Source: Prevotellamassilia timonensis
GTDB taxonomy: Bacteria; Bacteroidota; Bacteroidia; Bacteroidales; Bacteroidaceae
Length of the DNA stretch: 64,000 bases
Direction: 5' to 3'
NCBI RefSeq assembly: GCF_021531665.1
Contig: NZ_JADYUH010000004.1
Span: 1 to 64,000, forward strand
The notes beneath the pieces were generated by a model. That model ran no database searches, was not told the DNA's origin, and saw only the letters and a list, made by a program, of their open reading frames with translations. The translations under genes were made by a program, and so were the position numbers. Numbering within the stretch: the first letter of the stretch is position 1; each line of letters starts with the position of its first letter. This document shows positions 9,436 through 19,268 of the stretch, one piece after another.

Positions 9436-10263
9436 TTACACCGTAATCTCGCTCACCTCCGTCACGGCATCTTCCCAACCGTCCATGATGAGAGCCGGAG
9501 AGTGGGTCGTCAGCACGAGTTGCGCATTGGGATTCAGTTCGCGAATAAGAGTGATGAGTTTCTGCTGCCACTCGAAATGAAGGCTCGCCTCGGGTTCATC
9601 CATGAAGATGATGTAGGGTTGCAGATCTTCTGTCAAGACGGTGAGCAGGATGAGCAACATTTGTTTTTCGCCGCTGGAGAGGAGGTAGGGCGAGAGCGGT
9701 TCGCCATATTGAATGAAGGAAAGTTCGTTGCTCTGTCGGTCAATCTTCTTGCCGGTTTCGGCGAAGAGAGAATCCACCATGTCCAAGAAACGATTTTTGA
9801 GATTAGCCGCCTCCGTGGCTTTCTCCTTCCCTTCGGGGTCGCCGCTGGTGAGCAAAGCAATCATGCGGTTACCAATATTGACCTGATAGTCCAAATATCT
9901 CCGCTGCACCAAATAGAGTTGCCAGTCCAGCTCCGTCACGATGCGTGCGTCGCCACTCACCCCTTCTGAGCCGGTCACCACCATCTTGCGGTCAAAACTC
10001 CGCAACACGTCATAGCGAATGCCGGTGGCGTCACACGGGCTGAACTCCACCTTCACACCGAAATGCGTGACGGCGGAAAGTTCGCCGGTGGTGGGCAGCG
10101 AACGCAGGTGGTGAATGAGTTTGTTGAGAATGGTGGATTTGCCTTCCCCGTTTCGTCCGCTCAGGACGTTCACGTCGGGACGTAAGTTCCAAACAATGTG
10201 CTTGTGTCCGCTCCACAAACTTGAAATCTCGATGCGGTTGATTCGTTCTGCTAACTTCATCAT
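9436..10263 (-). CDS. ABC/AAA-type ATPase paired with the DUF4435 protein (AriA-like)
   Basis: Soluble ATPase of 275 residues without membrane segments. Walker A is GRNGEGKST (residues 36-44), the signature LSSGEKQ is at 195-201, Walker B YIIFMDEPE at 217-225 and the switch His254 in TTHSP. This layout fits the SMC/OLD-like AAA_21 class rather than a transporter ATPase. The DUF4435/TOPRIM gene follows at 115 bases, so they should form one transcript and act together. Characterised AriA proteins are, as I recall, considerably longer; this compact form lacks most of the insert between Walker A and the signature. A start one codon later (ATGAAACTT) is equally possible. Confidence 0.85.
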   Translation of the reverse strand: MMKLAERINRIEISSLWSGHKHIVWNLRPDVNVLSGRNGEGKSTILNKLIHHLRSLPTTGELSAVTHFGVKVEFSPCDATGIRYDVLRSFDRKMVVTGSEGVSGDARIVTELDWQLYLVQRRYLDYQVNIGNRMIALLTSGDPEGKEKATEAANLKNRFLDMVDSLFAETGKKIDRQSNELSFIQYGEPLSPYLLSSGEKQMLLILLTVLTEDLQPYIIFMDEPEASLHFEWQQKLITLIRELNPNAQLVLTTHSPALIMDGWEDAVTEVSEITV

Positions 10264-10723
10264 GGTCGTTTATCCGCAAGGGTATGGTTGCTATTTGAGA
10301 CTAGAAAGCAGGTGCTCGCTTATAGAACACGCCTAAAGTCTTGTTCAAAAGAGACATGGCGAAGGTAGCAATAAAACCAAAGATACTCACCGCCTGCAGC
10401 AAAATATTTTGTGGCTGCCGCTAAAAGTATGAAGATTGAACCGCAGATAACCGTCAAAACAAAGTCAGAGACTGCCGGAAAGTTTCACTGGAAAAGCGAG
10501 TGAACCGAGGCGTAGAGAAGCCGTTCGTGGGCAAAATCAGCAAGTTTATCAATAAAATCACACAAAGATGATGGTCATGTTAAACCTTTGTCGGACATTT
10601 GCATCAAAATAGATGAAAAAACGGGAAAACGATGCCGAACTCGCCGGCAACACCGTCAAAGACTTTGGCAACTACACGCAACCCTCCGCCTTCCCGAATA
10701 TCTATTTACTCCTTTTATATTAA
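10264..10723. other. Divergent intergenic region
   Basis: Separates the ATPase operon from the outer-membrane protein gene. It holds the minus-strand -7 box, and at 10318-10338 a short TTATAGAACACGCCTAAAG piece that looks like one end of the family-A repeat. No conserved gene is seen. Confidence 0.4.
10378..10385 (-). promoter_or_regulatory. Putative -7 box of the ATPase/DUF4435 operon
   Basis: On the minus strand the bases read TATCTTTG, a full TAnnTTTG match about 115 bases upstream of the ATPase start. A CAAA (TTTG on the minus strand) lies 14 bases further up, shorter than the normal 19-21, so the -33 element is uncertain. Confidence 0.4.
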
Positions 10724-13700
10724 ATGTACATGAGCACTTCACTCTTCCGCTTGCAACGTTTCGCACTCATTCTGCTTCTTCTGTGCGGAAACTTCTCCCT
10801 CATGCAAGCGCAGCGCTTTCTCATCACCGGCACAGCCCAAGAAGAGAAGACAAACGCAGCAGTCGAATTTGCCAGTGTGGCACTCCTCCGTCCGGACAGC
10901 ACGGGAATCAGTGCCGTCACCACCGACGAAAACGGAAAATTCACCATCAAAGCTCGCGAGGCTGGAAAATATCTCGTGAAACTTTCCTTCGTGGGCTTCA
11001 CTCCGGTCGTCAAAGCGGTGGAACTGACTGCTGAAAATGACTCCGTCGGTCTCGGCACCATTGTCATGAAAAGTTCTGACAACATTCTGAAGGGTGCCAC
11101 CGTTTCTGCCGTTGCAGCCAAAGTGGAGCAGAAAGACGACACGACGATGTTCAACGCCTCTGCCTACAGAGTGCCGGAAGGTTCCACCCTTGAATCACTC
11201 GTCAAACAACTGCCGGGTGTGGAGGTGGACGACGACGGAACCATCAAGTGGAACGGAAAAACCGTCACCGAGTTCCTCATCAACGGCAAAGACTTCTTCA
11301 AAGGCGACACGCAGACTGCCATGAAGAACCTGCCGACGGATTTGGTGAATAAGATTAAGGCGTATGACAAGAAGAGTGACTACGCCGAACAGACCGGCAT
11401 CGACGACGGCGAAGAGACCACAGTGCTCGACATCACAACAAAGCGCGAGCTGAATGAGTCATGGATTACGAACGTGGATTTGGCTTATGGTAACAAAGAC
11501 CGCTACTCCGGTCGTATCTTTGCCACCCGCTTCACGGATCGCACCCGCGTCACCGTCTTCGGCGCTGCCAACAACACAAACGACCAGGGTTTCGGAGGTC
11601 CGAGAGGCTTCGGACGTGGACAAGGCGGACTGACCGCTACCAAGAACGCAGGACTTGATTTCTCTTGGGAAAGCAAAAAAACAAAAAAGGAAAACGGACA
11701 CATCGAAGTGGGCGGAAACGTGCGCTACAATCACTCGGACAACGACCTCATTTCCACTTCCAACTCGGAAACCTTCCTGACCTCGGGCAGCACCAGCTCG
11801 TTCTCCAACAGCCGCAATTTTAGCTCCAGCGCGAGAACCAACGTGTACTCAGCATTCCGTCTGCAATGGAATCCCGACACGATGACGACCATCACGTTCC
11901 GTCCCTCCTATACCTACTCCAAGAGCCGCAACAACGGCAACAACAGTTCTGCGACGTTCAGCGATGACCCCTACACGAAAACCACGGGCGACCCGCTTGA
12001 AGAAATCTTCAGAGAAAATGTCATTCAGAACAATCCCGAACTCTACGCACTCCTCGTGAACACCAACGAGCGTCAGTCACTCGGCGAAAGCGAAAATCAC
12101 AGCCTCAGCGGAACACTCAACATCGTGCGCAAACTGAACTCCAAAGGTCGTAACGTCTCTTTGAGAGCACGCGCCGGCTGGGGCAAGAGCGAATCTGAAT
12201 CGTTTTCCATTTCCAGCATCAATTTCAACGAATCAACGGGCAAACCTTCCTCCTTCCTGAATCAATATAGTAACACGCCGGGCAAGAACTGGAACCTTAG
12301 CACCCGCCTGGGATATGTTGAACCCCTCGGAAAGAACTGGTACGGGGAACTGCGCTATCAGTACAGCTACAAATACACAGACTCAAACCGCTCGCGCTAC
12401 AATCTCAACGAACTTGCCTCCGACGCTTTCCGCCAGGAACATGCAGACCTCTTCGCTGAAGACCCCGAACTGGAAGAAGAACTCGCCGGCTTTGGCTCCA
12501 CCAACAGCTATCCCATCGGAACGCTGCCCACACGAAACGACTTGCTGAATTATGTTCGCGACCTGAACAACTCTCAGTATGCTACCTATAAATACTTTGA
12601 GCACACAGCCACGGCAGGCGTGCGCTACAATTCCGAGAAAATCCGCTTCAACGCCGGCGTGGATTTCAATCCTGAGAAGACAAAGATGCGCTACAACCGC
12701 CCCGGTCAGCACATTGACACGCTCATCACTCGCGACGTCTTCATGGTTTCACCGCAAGTGCGCTTCCGCTATAAATTCTCAAAGACAGCGAACCTTGACA
12801 TCAACTATCGCGGCTCCGCTTCTCAGCCTTCCATGACTGACCTCCTCGCCGTGGTCGATGACTCCGACCCGCTGAACATCTCCATGGGTAACCCGGGGCT
12901 GAAACCTTCTTGGAACAACAACCTCTTTGTGCGCTACAACGGCTACAACCCCACTCGCCAACGCACCATCATGGCAGGCATGCACGCAACACAGACCATC
13001 AACTCCGTGTCTAACAACATGGTCTATGACCCCGCAACCGGTGTGCGCTACGTTCGCCCCGAGAACATCAACGGCAACTGGAACGCCCGAGCCATGTTCA
13101 TGTTCAACTCTGCACTCGGCGCCAAGAAACTGTTCAACATCAACAACTTCCTGGCATTCAGATATGACAACTCCGTGGGCTACATTTCCACGAAGACCGC
13201 TTCCGCAACGCCCACACCCACCCCCGTGAACATGATTCTGAAAGAAGCAGCCGTGAGCGGGCCTGAAAACGAAGAAGGTTCCTACAACTACTACAACCGA
13301 CTCTTCAACGCTGCCAGCGCAGCCTCTGAAAAGAACACCACTCGCACACTCGGCTTCGACGAGAACTTGAACCTGACCTATCGCGCCACTTGGTTCGACG
13401 TCAGTCTGCTCGGTCGCCTCAACTACCAACACGCCCGCGCCACCATCCAGGAAAACGCCAACATGGACACGTGGAACTTTGCCTACGGCGCTTCGACCAA
13501 CGTGAACCTGCCCTGGGGCATGAGCATCTCAACCGACATCCGCATGACGTCACGTCGCGGCTACTCCGACCAGTCCATGAACACCAACGAACTGGTTTGG
13601 AACGCCCAGATTGCTCAGTCTTTCCTCAAGAAAAAGGCTGCCACCATCAGCATTCAGTTCTATGACATTCTCCACCGTCAGAGCAACGTGAGCAGAACGC

Positions 13701-13927
13701 TGACCGCCACGCAGAGAACCGATACTTGGAGCAACGCCATCAACTCCTACTTCATGGTGCACTTCATCTACAAACTCAACATCTTCAACGGCTCCGCCGG
13801 CAACAAATCCGGCGAGAAAGAAGGAGTACGAATGGGACCTCCCAACATGCAGGGTCCCGGTGGAATGCCGGCAAGACCTATGGGACCGCCGATGGGCGGA
13901 GGCATGGGAGGCGGCAGATACTTCTGA
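10724..13927 (+). CDS. Outer-membrane beta-barrel (TonB-dependent-like) protein with carboxypeptidase-regulatory N-domain
   Basis: A 1067-residue outer-membrane protein. A signal peptide covers about residues 1-30 (ending MQAQ). A CarboxypepD_reg-like domain at about 31-115 (TTDENGKFTIKA, LVKLSFVGFTPVVK) precedes a plug-like region (about 120-230, LPGVEVDDDGTIKWNGKTV, then FLINGKDFFKGD). The rest is a long Asn/Ser/aromatic-rich barrel. The end is a Met/Gly/Pro-rich tail finishing GGGRYF with a terminal Phe. This matches the outer-membrane beta-barrel (OMP_b-brl_3) group rather than a SusC with a SusD partner; no susD is adjacent. A second ATG at codon 3 is an equally good start. Confidence 0.87.
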   Translation: MYMSTSLFRLQRFALILLLLCGNFSLMQAQRFLITGTAQEEKTNAAVEFASVALLRPDSTGISAVTTDENGKFTIKAREAGKYLVKLSFVGFTPVVKAVELTAENDSVGLGTIVMKSSDNILKGATVSAVAAKVEQKDDTTMFNASAYRVPEGSTLESLVKQLPGVEVDDDGTIKWNGKTVTEFLINGKDFFKGDTQTAMKNLPTDLVNKIKAYDKKSDYAEQTGIDDGEETTVLDITTKRELNESWITNVDLAYGNKDRYSGRIFATRFTDRTRVTVFGAANNTNDQGFGGPRGFGRGQGGLTATKNAGLDFSWESKKTKKENGHIEVGGNVRYNHSDNDLISTSNSETFLTSGSTSSFSNSRNFSSSARTNVYSAFRLQWNPDTMTTITFRPSYTYSKSRNNGNNSSATFSDDPYTKTTGDPLEEIFRENVIQNNPELYALLVNTNERQSLGESENHSLSGTLNIVRKLNSKGRNVSLRARAGWGKSESESFSISSINFNESTGKPSSFLNQYSNTPGKNWNLSTRLGYVEPLGKNWYGELRYQYSYKYTDSNRSRYNLNELASDAFRQEHADLFAEDPELEEELAGFGSTNSYPIGTLPTRNDLLNYVRDLNNSQYATYKYFEHTATAGVRYNSEKIRFNAGVDFNPEKTKMRYNRPGQHIDTLITRDVFMVSPQVRFRYKFSKTANLDINYRGSASQPSMTDLLAVVDDSDPLNISMGNPGLKPSWNNNLFVRYNGYNPTRQRTIMAGMHATQTINSVSNNMVYDPATGVRYVRPENINGNWNARAMFMFNSALGAKKLFNINNFLAFRYDNSVGYISTKTASATPTPTPVNMILKEAAVSGPENEEGSYNYYNRLFNAASAASEKNTTRTLGFDENLNLTYRATWFDVSLLGRLNYQHARATIQENANMDTWNFAYGASTNVNLPWGMSISTDIRMTSRRGYSDQSMNTNELVWNAQIAQSFLKKKAATISIQFYDILHRQSNVSRTLTATQRTDTWSNAINSYFMVHFIYKLNIFNGSAGNKSGEKEGVRMGPPNMQGPGGMPARPMGPPMGGGMGGGRYF

Positions 13928-14026
13928 GAAACCATGCACTCAAGAATGAATCACACACTCATTTTATAAATAGAAATCTTTCTACTGACAAAAAAGACAC
14001 ATTGTTCTCTCTCTATACATCTGTTT

Positions 14027-14066
14027 GGAAGGTCTTCGCAGGGATGCGCGGACCTTCCGCTTTTTA
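14027..14066 (+). terminator. Intrinsic terminator after the outer-membrane protein gene
   Basis: Stem GGAAGGTC (14027-14034) pairs with GACCTTCC (14051-14058), followed by GCTTTTT. It lies about 100 bases after the stop codon. Confidence 0.65.
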
Positions 14067-14138
14067 TGGAATAAGCCCAAAACATGGCTCCATCCGAAAA
14101 CATTAGGCACACTTGAATGACTGTGCCTACTCCCGCAG

Positions 14139-14229
14139 AGAGAAGAACAAAGCGGCAAGAGAGAAAAACAAAGCAGGGAAAGAGAGAAAAACAAAGCGGC
14201 AAGAGAGAAAAACGGAGCGGCAAAAAGCA
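14139..14229 (+). repeat. Tandem repeat, about four 21-23-nt units, upstream of corA
   Basis: Four imperfect copies of a purine-rich unit containing AACAAAGCGGCAAGAGAGA lie directly before the corA promoter. The open frame that would extend CorA N-terminally through this repeat is very Lys/Arg-rich and not family-like, so it is treated as noncoding. Confidence 0.65.
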
Positions 14230-14247
14230 AAAAGAAGAAAATATTTG

Positions 14248-14255
14248 TACTTTTG
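14248..14255 (+). promoter_or_regulatory. Putative -7 box of corA
   Basis: TACTTTTG matches TAnnTTTG and lies 77 bases before the chosen corA ATG. A transcript from here excludes the longer open frame, supporting the internal start at 14332. Confidence 0.5.
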
Positions 14256-14331
14256 CCGCGGTTTCAAGACATCTCCCCCTCGGAGAAGCCAAATTGAACG
14301 CTCAGAACGCACTCAAAAAAGATTCGGTTCG

Positions 14332-15258
14332 ATGCGCACCTACTGGAGTTACAACAAATCTTTGAGAACACTCGAAACCTGGCAGCCAGATTGCTGGGTG
14401 CAAGTCACATGTCCCACTCCGGAGGACGAAAAGTTCCTGCTGGAAGAGCTCAAAGTGCCGGACTACTTCCTTGACGACATCCGAGACAAAGACGAACGCT
14501 CCCGCTACGAATACGACGAGGGGTGGTCGCTCATCATCCTTCGCATCCCCTATGTTAAAGAAGTCGCCAGCCGTACGCCCCACACCACCATCCCGATGGG
14601 CATCATTCTCAACAAAGGGGTTTGCATCACAGTCTGCAACTACGAGACGAACATGATGATTGACTTCGTCTCCTATCAGCAAAAGCGAAACCAAGGATTC
14701 ACCGACTCCGTGGACCTCGTCTTCCGACTCTTCCTTTCCTCTGCAGTGTGGTATCTGAAACGCCTGAAACAAATCAACGTCTTGATTGAAGAGGCAAAAA
14801 GGAACCTCGACCGACAAATCGACAACGAAGACCTCATCGGACTCTCACGTCTGCAAGACAGCCTGACCTATTTCATCACCTCCATCCGCGGCAACGAAAC
14901 CCTGCTTTCCAAACTGAAGTTCAAACTGCCCGTCGATGAACTGGACGCCGACCTCATCGAAGACGTCACGATTGAGATGAACCAGGCAAGAGAGACCACC
15001 AACATCTACGCCAACATCCTTGACTCCACAATGGAAACCTACGCCAGCATCATCAACAACAACATGGCGGGTGTCATGAAACAAATGACGAGCGTTTCCA
15101 TCATCCTCATGTTCCCCACACTCATCGCGAGCATCTTCGGAATGAATCTCATCAACGGCATGGAATCCTCTTGGTGGGGCTTCCCCGTGGTGATTGTGCT
15201 CTCCGTCATAGTCACCGGACTCTTCTATGGCGTCTTCCGATGGAAAACCTGGATTTGA
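14332..15258 (+). CDS. corA: CorA-family divalent-cation (Mg2+/Co2+) transporter
   Basis: Inner-membrane channel for Mg2+ and related ions. The 308-residue protein starts MRTYWSYNKSL; the alternative start 73 codons earlier adds a basic low-complexity stretch read from a tandem repeat and lies upstream of the promoter. The N-terminal cytoplasmic domain covers about 1-240 with a helical region. Two hydrophobic segments close the protein, the first followed by the family signature GMN in SIFGMNLING. The end KTWI is short and basic, as in CorA. A strong terminator follows about 60 bases downstream, so it is monocistronic. Confidence 0.9.
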   Translation: MRTYWSYNKSLRTLETWQPDCWVQVTCPTPEDEKFLLEELKVPDYFLDDIRDKDERSRYEYDEGWSLIILRIPYVKEVASRTPHTTIPMGIILNKGVCITVCNYETNMMIDFVSYQQKRNQGFTDSVDLVFRLFLSSAVWYLKRLKQINVLIEEAKRNLDRQIDNEDLIGLSRLQDSLTYFITSIRGNETLLSKLKFKLPVDELDADLIEDVTIEMNQARETTNIYANILDSTMETYASIINNNMAGVMKQMTSVSIILMFPTLIASIFGMNLINGMESSWWGFPVVIVLSVIVTGLFYGVFRWKTWI

Positions 15259-15317
15259 CAGCGCTTTTTCAAGAAAGAAGACCCCAAAACACGACTCAAA
15301 TCAGCAAAAACATACGG

Positions 15318-15355
15318 AATGACTAAGTTTTCGCCCCGAAAACTTGGTCATTTTT
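15318..15355 (+). terminator. Intrinsic terminator after corA
   Basis: A 16-bp stem (15318-15333 with 15337-15352, one G-U pair) with a CCC loop is followed by TTTTT. Confidence 0.85.
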
Positions 15356-15404
15356 CTTAAAAGCACTTCATTTGCGTGATTTAAAGTGCGTCATCTCTCC
15401 CCAA

Positions 15405-15583
15405 AAGAGGGATTCTATAAATTAGCTGGAGTGGAGTTTTCTTAAAGATGCACCTTTGTCACTAAAGGAAGGAGCATAGCGAACTATGTGACTGACGAGA
15501 CTGACAAAAGGGCGCGCGAAGAAACTAACCAAAACATAAACTTTCTTTTGAGCGCTCCTTATTCCATAATTTATAGGTCCCAA
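15405..15583 (+). mobile_element. Family-A MITE-like element, near full length
   Basis: About 179 bp, bounded by ATTCTATAAATTA on the left and its inverted counterpart TAATTTATAG on the right. Inside is the core GGAAGGAGCATAGC...CTATGTGACTGACGA, which it shares with the other full-length family-A copies. No open frame of note. It occupies most of the spacer before the DUF349 gene. Confidence 0.7.
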
Positions 15584-15633
15584 AAAACTCTTCGGGAGAG
15601 AAAATGACATAGACCCTCATCCAAAAACCTGTT

Positions 15634-17667
15634 ATGGACGAAATCAAGAACCTCGCCGGAGCGGCAGACGCAACAGCCTCTGCCCCCGAAGCTGCGCCTG
15701 CCCCCGCAGAAGCAGAAGAAAAGTTGGAAAATGCCGTTGCTGCCGAAGCACCCGAAACCAGCGCACCCGAACCGGAAGTAAAAGAAACTTCCGCTGAAGA
15801 AGTGCCCGAAAAAGAGGCAGCACCGGCTGAAGAAGTGAAATGCGAAGCCGCCACACCCGAAACTGCTGAAGAAGCAGCACCGGCTGAAGACGCTCCCGCC
15901 ACTCTCGAAGCGGAAGGCGCCGAAGAAGCTGAAGAAATGGGAGAAGGTGCCGATGCCTCCGCCCCGCTTCCTGCCAACAAACAAGAAGTCATCGAAAGAC
16001 TGAAAAACATTGTCTATGATAAAGAAAACGTGGAGCGCCAAGAGTTGGAACGCTTGAAAATGCTCTACTATCGCTACCACAACGCCGAAGTGCTCGCCGC
16101 TCGCGAAGCATTCCTCGAAGGCGGAGGCGAAGCCGAAGCTTTCATGCCGCCCGCAGACCCCACCGAAGAGGACTTCAAGGCGCAATATGCGCTCATCCGA
16201 GAAATGCGAAACCAAGCCGCACGCGAACTGGAAGCTGAAAAACAAAAGAATCTGGAACGCAAACAGCAAATCATTGAGCGTCTGAAAGAACTCGCCGCTT
16301 CACCCGAAGCAGCCGACAAAGGCTTTGAAGAGTTCAGCAACCTCCGAAACGAATGGAAAGAAATCAAAGTCGTGCCGGCTGAAAACGCCACCGAACTTTG
16401 GAAGAACTATCAACTCTACGTCGAACAGTTCTACGACCAGCTCCACCTCAACCACGAGATGAGAGCCTATGATTTCAAAAAGAACCTTGAAATCAAAACC
16501 CACCTCTGCGAAGCCGCCGAGAAACTCGCTGACACGGAGGACGTCATCTCTGCCTTCCACCAACTCCAAAAACTTCATCAGGAGTTCCGTGAGACAGGTC
16601 CCGTTTCCAAAGAACTGAGAGAAGAAATCTGGAAACGCTTCAAAGAAGCTTCCACCGTGGTGAACAAACGTCACCAAGAACACTTTGAAAACCTGAAAGC
16701 ACGCGAAGAAGAAAACCTGCGTCTCAAGACCGCACTCTGCGAAAAGGCTGAAGCCATTGACTTGGAAGCCTACAGCAATCACGCCGCTTGGGAACAGGGA
16801 ACACGCGAAGTCATGGACTTGCAGAGCGAATGGAAAACCATCGGCTTCACTCCTCGAAAAGTGAACGCGGAGATTTTCGAACGCTTCCGCACTGCCTGCG
16901 ACCGCTTCTTCCAAGCAAAAACTGCCTGGTTCAAAGCAAACCGAGAGAAACTCGCCGCCAACCTCGCTGCCAAAACCGCACTCATCGAAAAAGCGGAAGC
17001 ACTGAAGGAGAGCACAGACTGGGGTGCCACCACCGCAAAGTTTGTGGAACTCCAGAAGGAATGGAAAACCATCGGTCCCGTGGCTCACAAAGTCTCCGAC
17101 AACATCTGGAAACGTTTCAACGAGGCTTGTAACTTCTTCTTCGAGAAAAAGAACGAAGCCACTGCCGGACAACGCAAGGAAGAAGAAGCCAACCTTGAAC
17201 TGAAAAAAGCCGTCATCTCCGAACTCGCACAAATCGCAGAAGAACCCGTCGAAAACCAACTGCAAGCCGTGCGCGACTTACAAGCACGCTGGAGTGAAAT
17301 CGGTCACGTCCCCTACAACAAGAAGGAGAAAATGTACCGCCGCTATCGCGAACTCTGCGACAAAATCTACGATGCGCTCCACGAGACTGCCGGACGACGC
17401 CGCATGGATTCCTTCCGCAAGAAGGCTGCCGAGAAAGAAGGCTCTGAACTTGCACGCGAACTCACACGTCTGCAAAACGCACTCGAGGCTAAGAAGCAGG
17501 AAGTCAAGAACTACGAGACCAACCTCACCTTCTTCCGCTCCTCTTCCAAAAAAGGAAACTCCATCGTGGCTGACATTGAAAAGAAGATTGAGCGACTGAA
17601 ACAGGAAGCCGCTGAAATCATTGAAAAGATGAAAGCAGTCAAAGAGGCTGCCGCCGGACAAGAATGA
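15634..17667 (+). CDS. DUF349-repeat protein with acidic N-terminal extension
   Basis: Cytoplasmic 677-residue protein of unknown function. Residues 1-120 are an Ala/Glu/Pro-rich acidic low-complexity region. From about 190 to 590 there are five DUF349 repeats, recognisable by recurring W-[KS]-x-I-G-x-V cores such as EWKTIGFTPRKV, EWKTIGPVAHKV and RWSEIGHVPYNK, each followed by aromatic/basic helices (e.g. IWKRFNEACNFFFEKK). The C-terminal 80 residues are coiled-coil. DUF349 proteins are widespread in Bacteroidota and mostly uncharacterised. The element just upstream may shape its expression. Confidence 0.85.
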   Translation: MDEIKNLAGAADATASAPEAAPAPAEAEEKLENAVAAEAPETSAPEPEVKETSAEEVPEKEAAPAEEVKCEAATPETAEEAAPAEDAPATLEAEGAEEAEEMGEGADASAPLPANKQEVIERLKNIVYDKENVERQELERLKMLYYRYHNAEVLAAREAFLEGGGEAEAFMPPADPTEEDFKAQYALIREMRNQAARELEAEKQKNLERKQQIIERLKELAASPEAADKGFEEFSNLRNEWKEIKVVPAENATELWKNYQLYVEQFYDQLHLNHEMRAYDFKKNLEIKTHLCEAAEKLADTEDVISAFHQLQKLHQEFRETGPVSKELREEIWKRFKEASTVVNKRHQEHFENLKAREEENLRLKTALCEKAEAIDLEAYSNHAAWEQGTREVMDLQSEWKTIGFTPRKVNAEIFERFRTACDRFFQAKTAWFKANREKLAANLAAKTALIEKAEALKESTDWGATTAKFVELQKEWKTIGPVAHKVSDNIWKRFNEACNFFFEKKNEATAGQRKEEEANLELKKAVISELAQIAEEPVENQLQAVRDLQARWSEIGHVPYNKKEKMYRRYRELCDKIYDALHETAGRRRMDSFRKKAAEKEGSELARELTRLQNALEAKKQEVKNYETNLTFFRSSSKKGNSIVADIEKKIERLKQEAAEIIEKMKAVKEAAAGQE

Positions 17668-17730
17668 AAAAGCGTTGAGTTTACACATTAATATATATAT
17701 CGTTTCAACACAAAACACAGTATTAGAAAA

Positions 17731-19260
17731 ATGAAAGCACTTCTCATGATACTTGACGGCTGGGGAATCGGCAATCATTCCCACAGCGATGTCATCTTTG
17801 AGACTCCCACTCCGTTCATGGACAAGCTTGAAGCCGAATATCCCAACTCTCAACTCCTCGCCTGCGGCGAAAACGTCGGACTCCCCGACGGTCAGATGGG
17901 AAACTCGGAAGTCGGTCACCTCAACATCGGTGCCGGACGCATCGTCTATCAAGACCTCGTCAAAATCAACCGCGCCTGCGCCGACGGCTCCATCCTCACG
18001 AACCCCGAAATCGTCGCTGCCTACACCTACGCCAAACAAAACGGCAAAAAACTCCACCTCATGGGACTCACCTCCACCGGCGGCGTACACTCTTCCTTGG
18101 ACCATCTCTTCAAACTCGTGGAGATTGCAAAGGAATATGGCATTGCTGACAACACCTTCGTACACTGTTTCATGGACGGCCGCGACACCGACCCGAAAAG
18201 CGGAAAAGGATTCATCGCTGACCTCCAAAAAGTCTGTGACGAGAACGGCGCACACATCGCCTCCATCATTGGACGATTCTACGCCATGGACCGCGACAAA
18301 CGATGGAACAGAGTCAAGATTGCCTACGATCAACTCGTCCACGGAAAGGGAAAGGAAGTCGCTGACATGGTGGAAGGCGTGCAAGGATGCTATGACTCTG
18401 ACAGCGAGGACCACAAAAACACCGACGAATTCATGGAGCCGCTCGTCAATGCCAACGTGGACGGACGCATCGGCGAAGGAGACGCCGTCATTTTCTTCAA
18501 CTATCGAAATGACCGTGCCAAAGAGCTCACCGTGGTGCTCACCCAGCAAGACATGCCGGAAGAAGGCATGACCACCATCCCGGGGCTGCACTACTGCTGC
18601 ATGACGCCCTACGATGCTTCCTTCACCGGAGTACACATCCTCTTCCCGAAAGAAAACGTGGACAACACGCTCGGCGAGTATCTCTCCTCAAAAGGTCTCA
18701 AACAACTCCACACTGCTGAGACGGAGAAATACGCCCACGTCACCTTCTTCTTCAACGGAGGACGCGAAGCACCCTACGAAGGCGAAGACCGAATCCTCGT
18801 GGCATCACCCAAGGTCGCTACCTACGATCTCCAGCCCGAAATGTCCGCCTTTGAAGTGAAAGACAAACTCGTTGCAGCCATCAAAGAGGACAAATATGAC
18901 TTCATCGTCGTGAACTTTGCCAACGGCGACATGGTCGGTCACACCGGAGTCTATGAAGCCATTGAGAAGGCGGTCGCAGCAGTGGACAAGTGTGTCGAAG
19001 AAGTCGTCACCGCAGCCAACGCCACAGGCTATGAGACCATCATCATCGCCGACCACGGCAACGCCGACAATGCGGTGAACCCCGACGGAACGCCGAACAC
19101 CGCCCACTCACTCAACCCCGTGCCCTTCATCTATGTCACCGCGAACAAAAACGCCAAGGTGAAGGACGGCGTCCTCGCCGACGTGGCACCCTCCATTCTC
19201 CACATCATGGGACTGCCGCAGCCGAAGGAGATGACGGGCAACAACCTCATCACCGACTGA
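17731..19260 (+). CDS. gpmI: 2,3-bisphosphoglycerate-independent phosphoglycerate mutase
   Basis: Interconverts 3- and 2-phosphoglycerate in glycolysis and gluconeogenesis. The 509 residues match the family. The alkaline-phosphatase-like metal site begins MILDGWG (Asp9), the phosphoserine is Ser59 in [10 protein letters not shown], and later landmarks are [40 protein letters not shown] and IADHGNADN, which supply the remaining Mn ligands. The ATG at 17731 gives the canonical N-terminus [10 protein letters not shown]. Confidence 0.96.
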   Translation: MKALLMILDGWGIGNHSHSDVIFETPTPFMDKLEAEYPNSQLLACGENVGLPDGQMGNSEVGHLNIGAGRIVYQDLVKINRACADGSILTNPEIVAAYTYAKQNGKKLHLMGLTSTGGVHSSLDHLFKLVEIAKEYGIADNTFVHCFMDGRDTDPKSGKGFIADLQKVCDENGAHIASIIGRFYAMDRDKRWNRVKIAYDQLVHGKGKEVADMVEGVQGCYDSDSEDHKNTDEFMEPLVNANVDGRIGEGDAVIFFNYRNDRAKELTVVLTQQDMPEEGMTTIPGLHYCCMTPYDASFTGVHILFPKENVDNTLGEYLSSKGLKQLHTAETEKYAHVTFFFNGGREAPYEGEDRILVASPKVATYDLQPEMSAFEVKDKLVAAIKEDKYDFIVVNFANGDMVGHTGVYEAIEKAVAAVDKCVEEVVTAANATGYETIIIADHGNADNAVNPDGTPNTAHSLNPVPFIYVTANKNAKVKDGVLADVAPSILHIMGLPQPKEMTGNNLITD

Positions 19261-19268
19261 AAAAACAA

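Noticed and set aside
14113-14331. N-terminal extension of CorA
   Set aside because: It translates a purine-rich tandem repeat into Lys/Arg-rich sequence and lies mostly upstream of the putative promoter.
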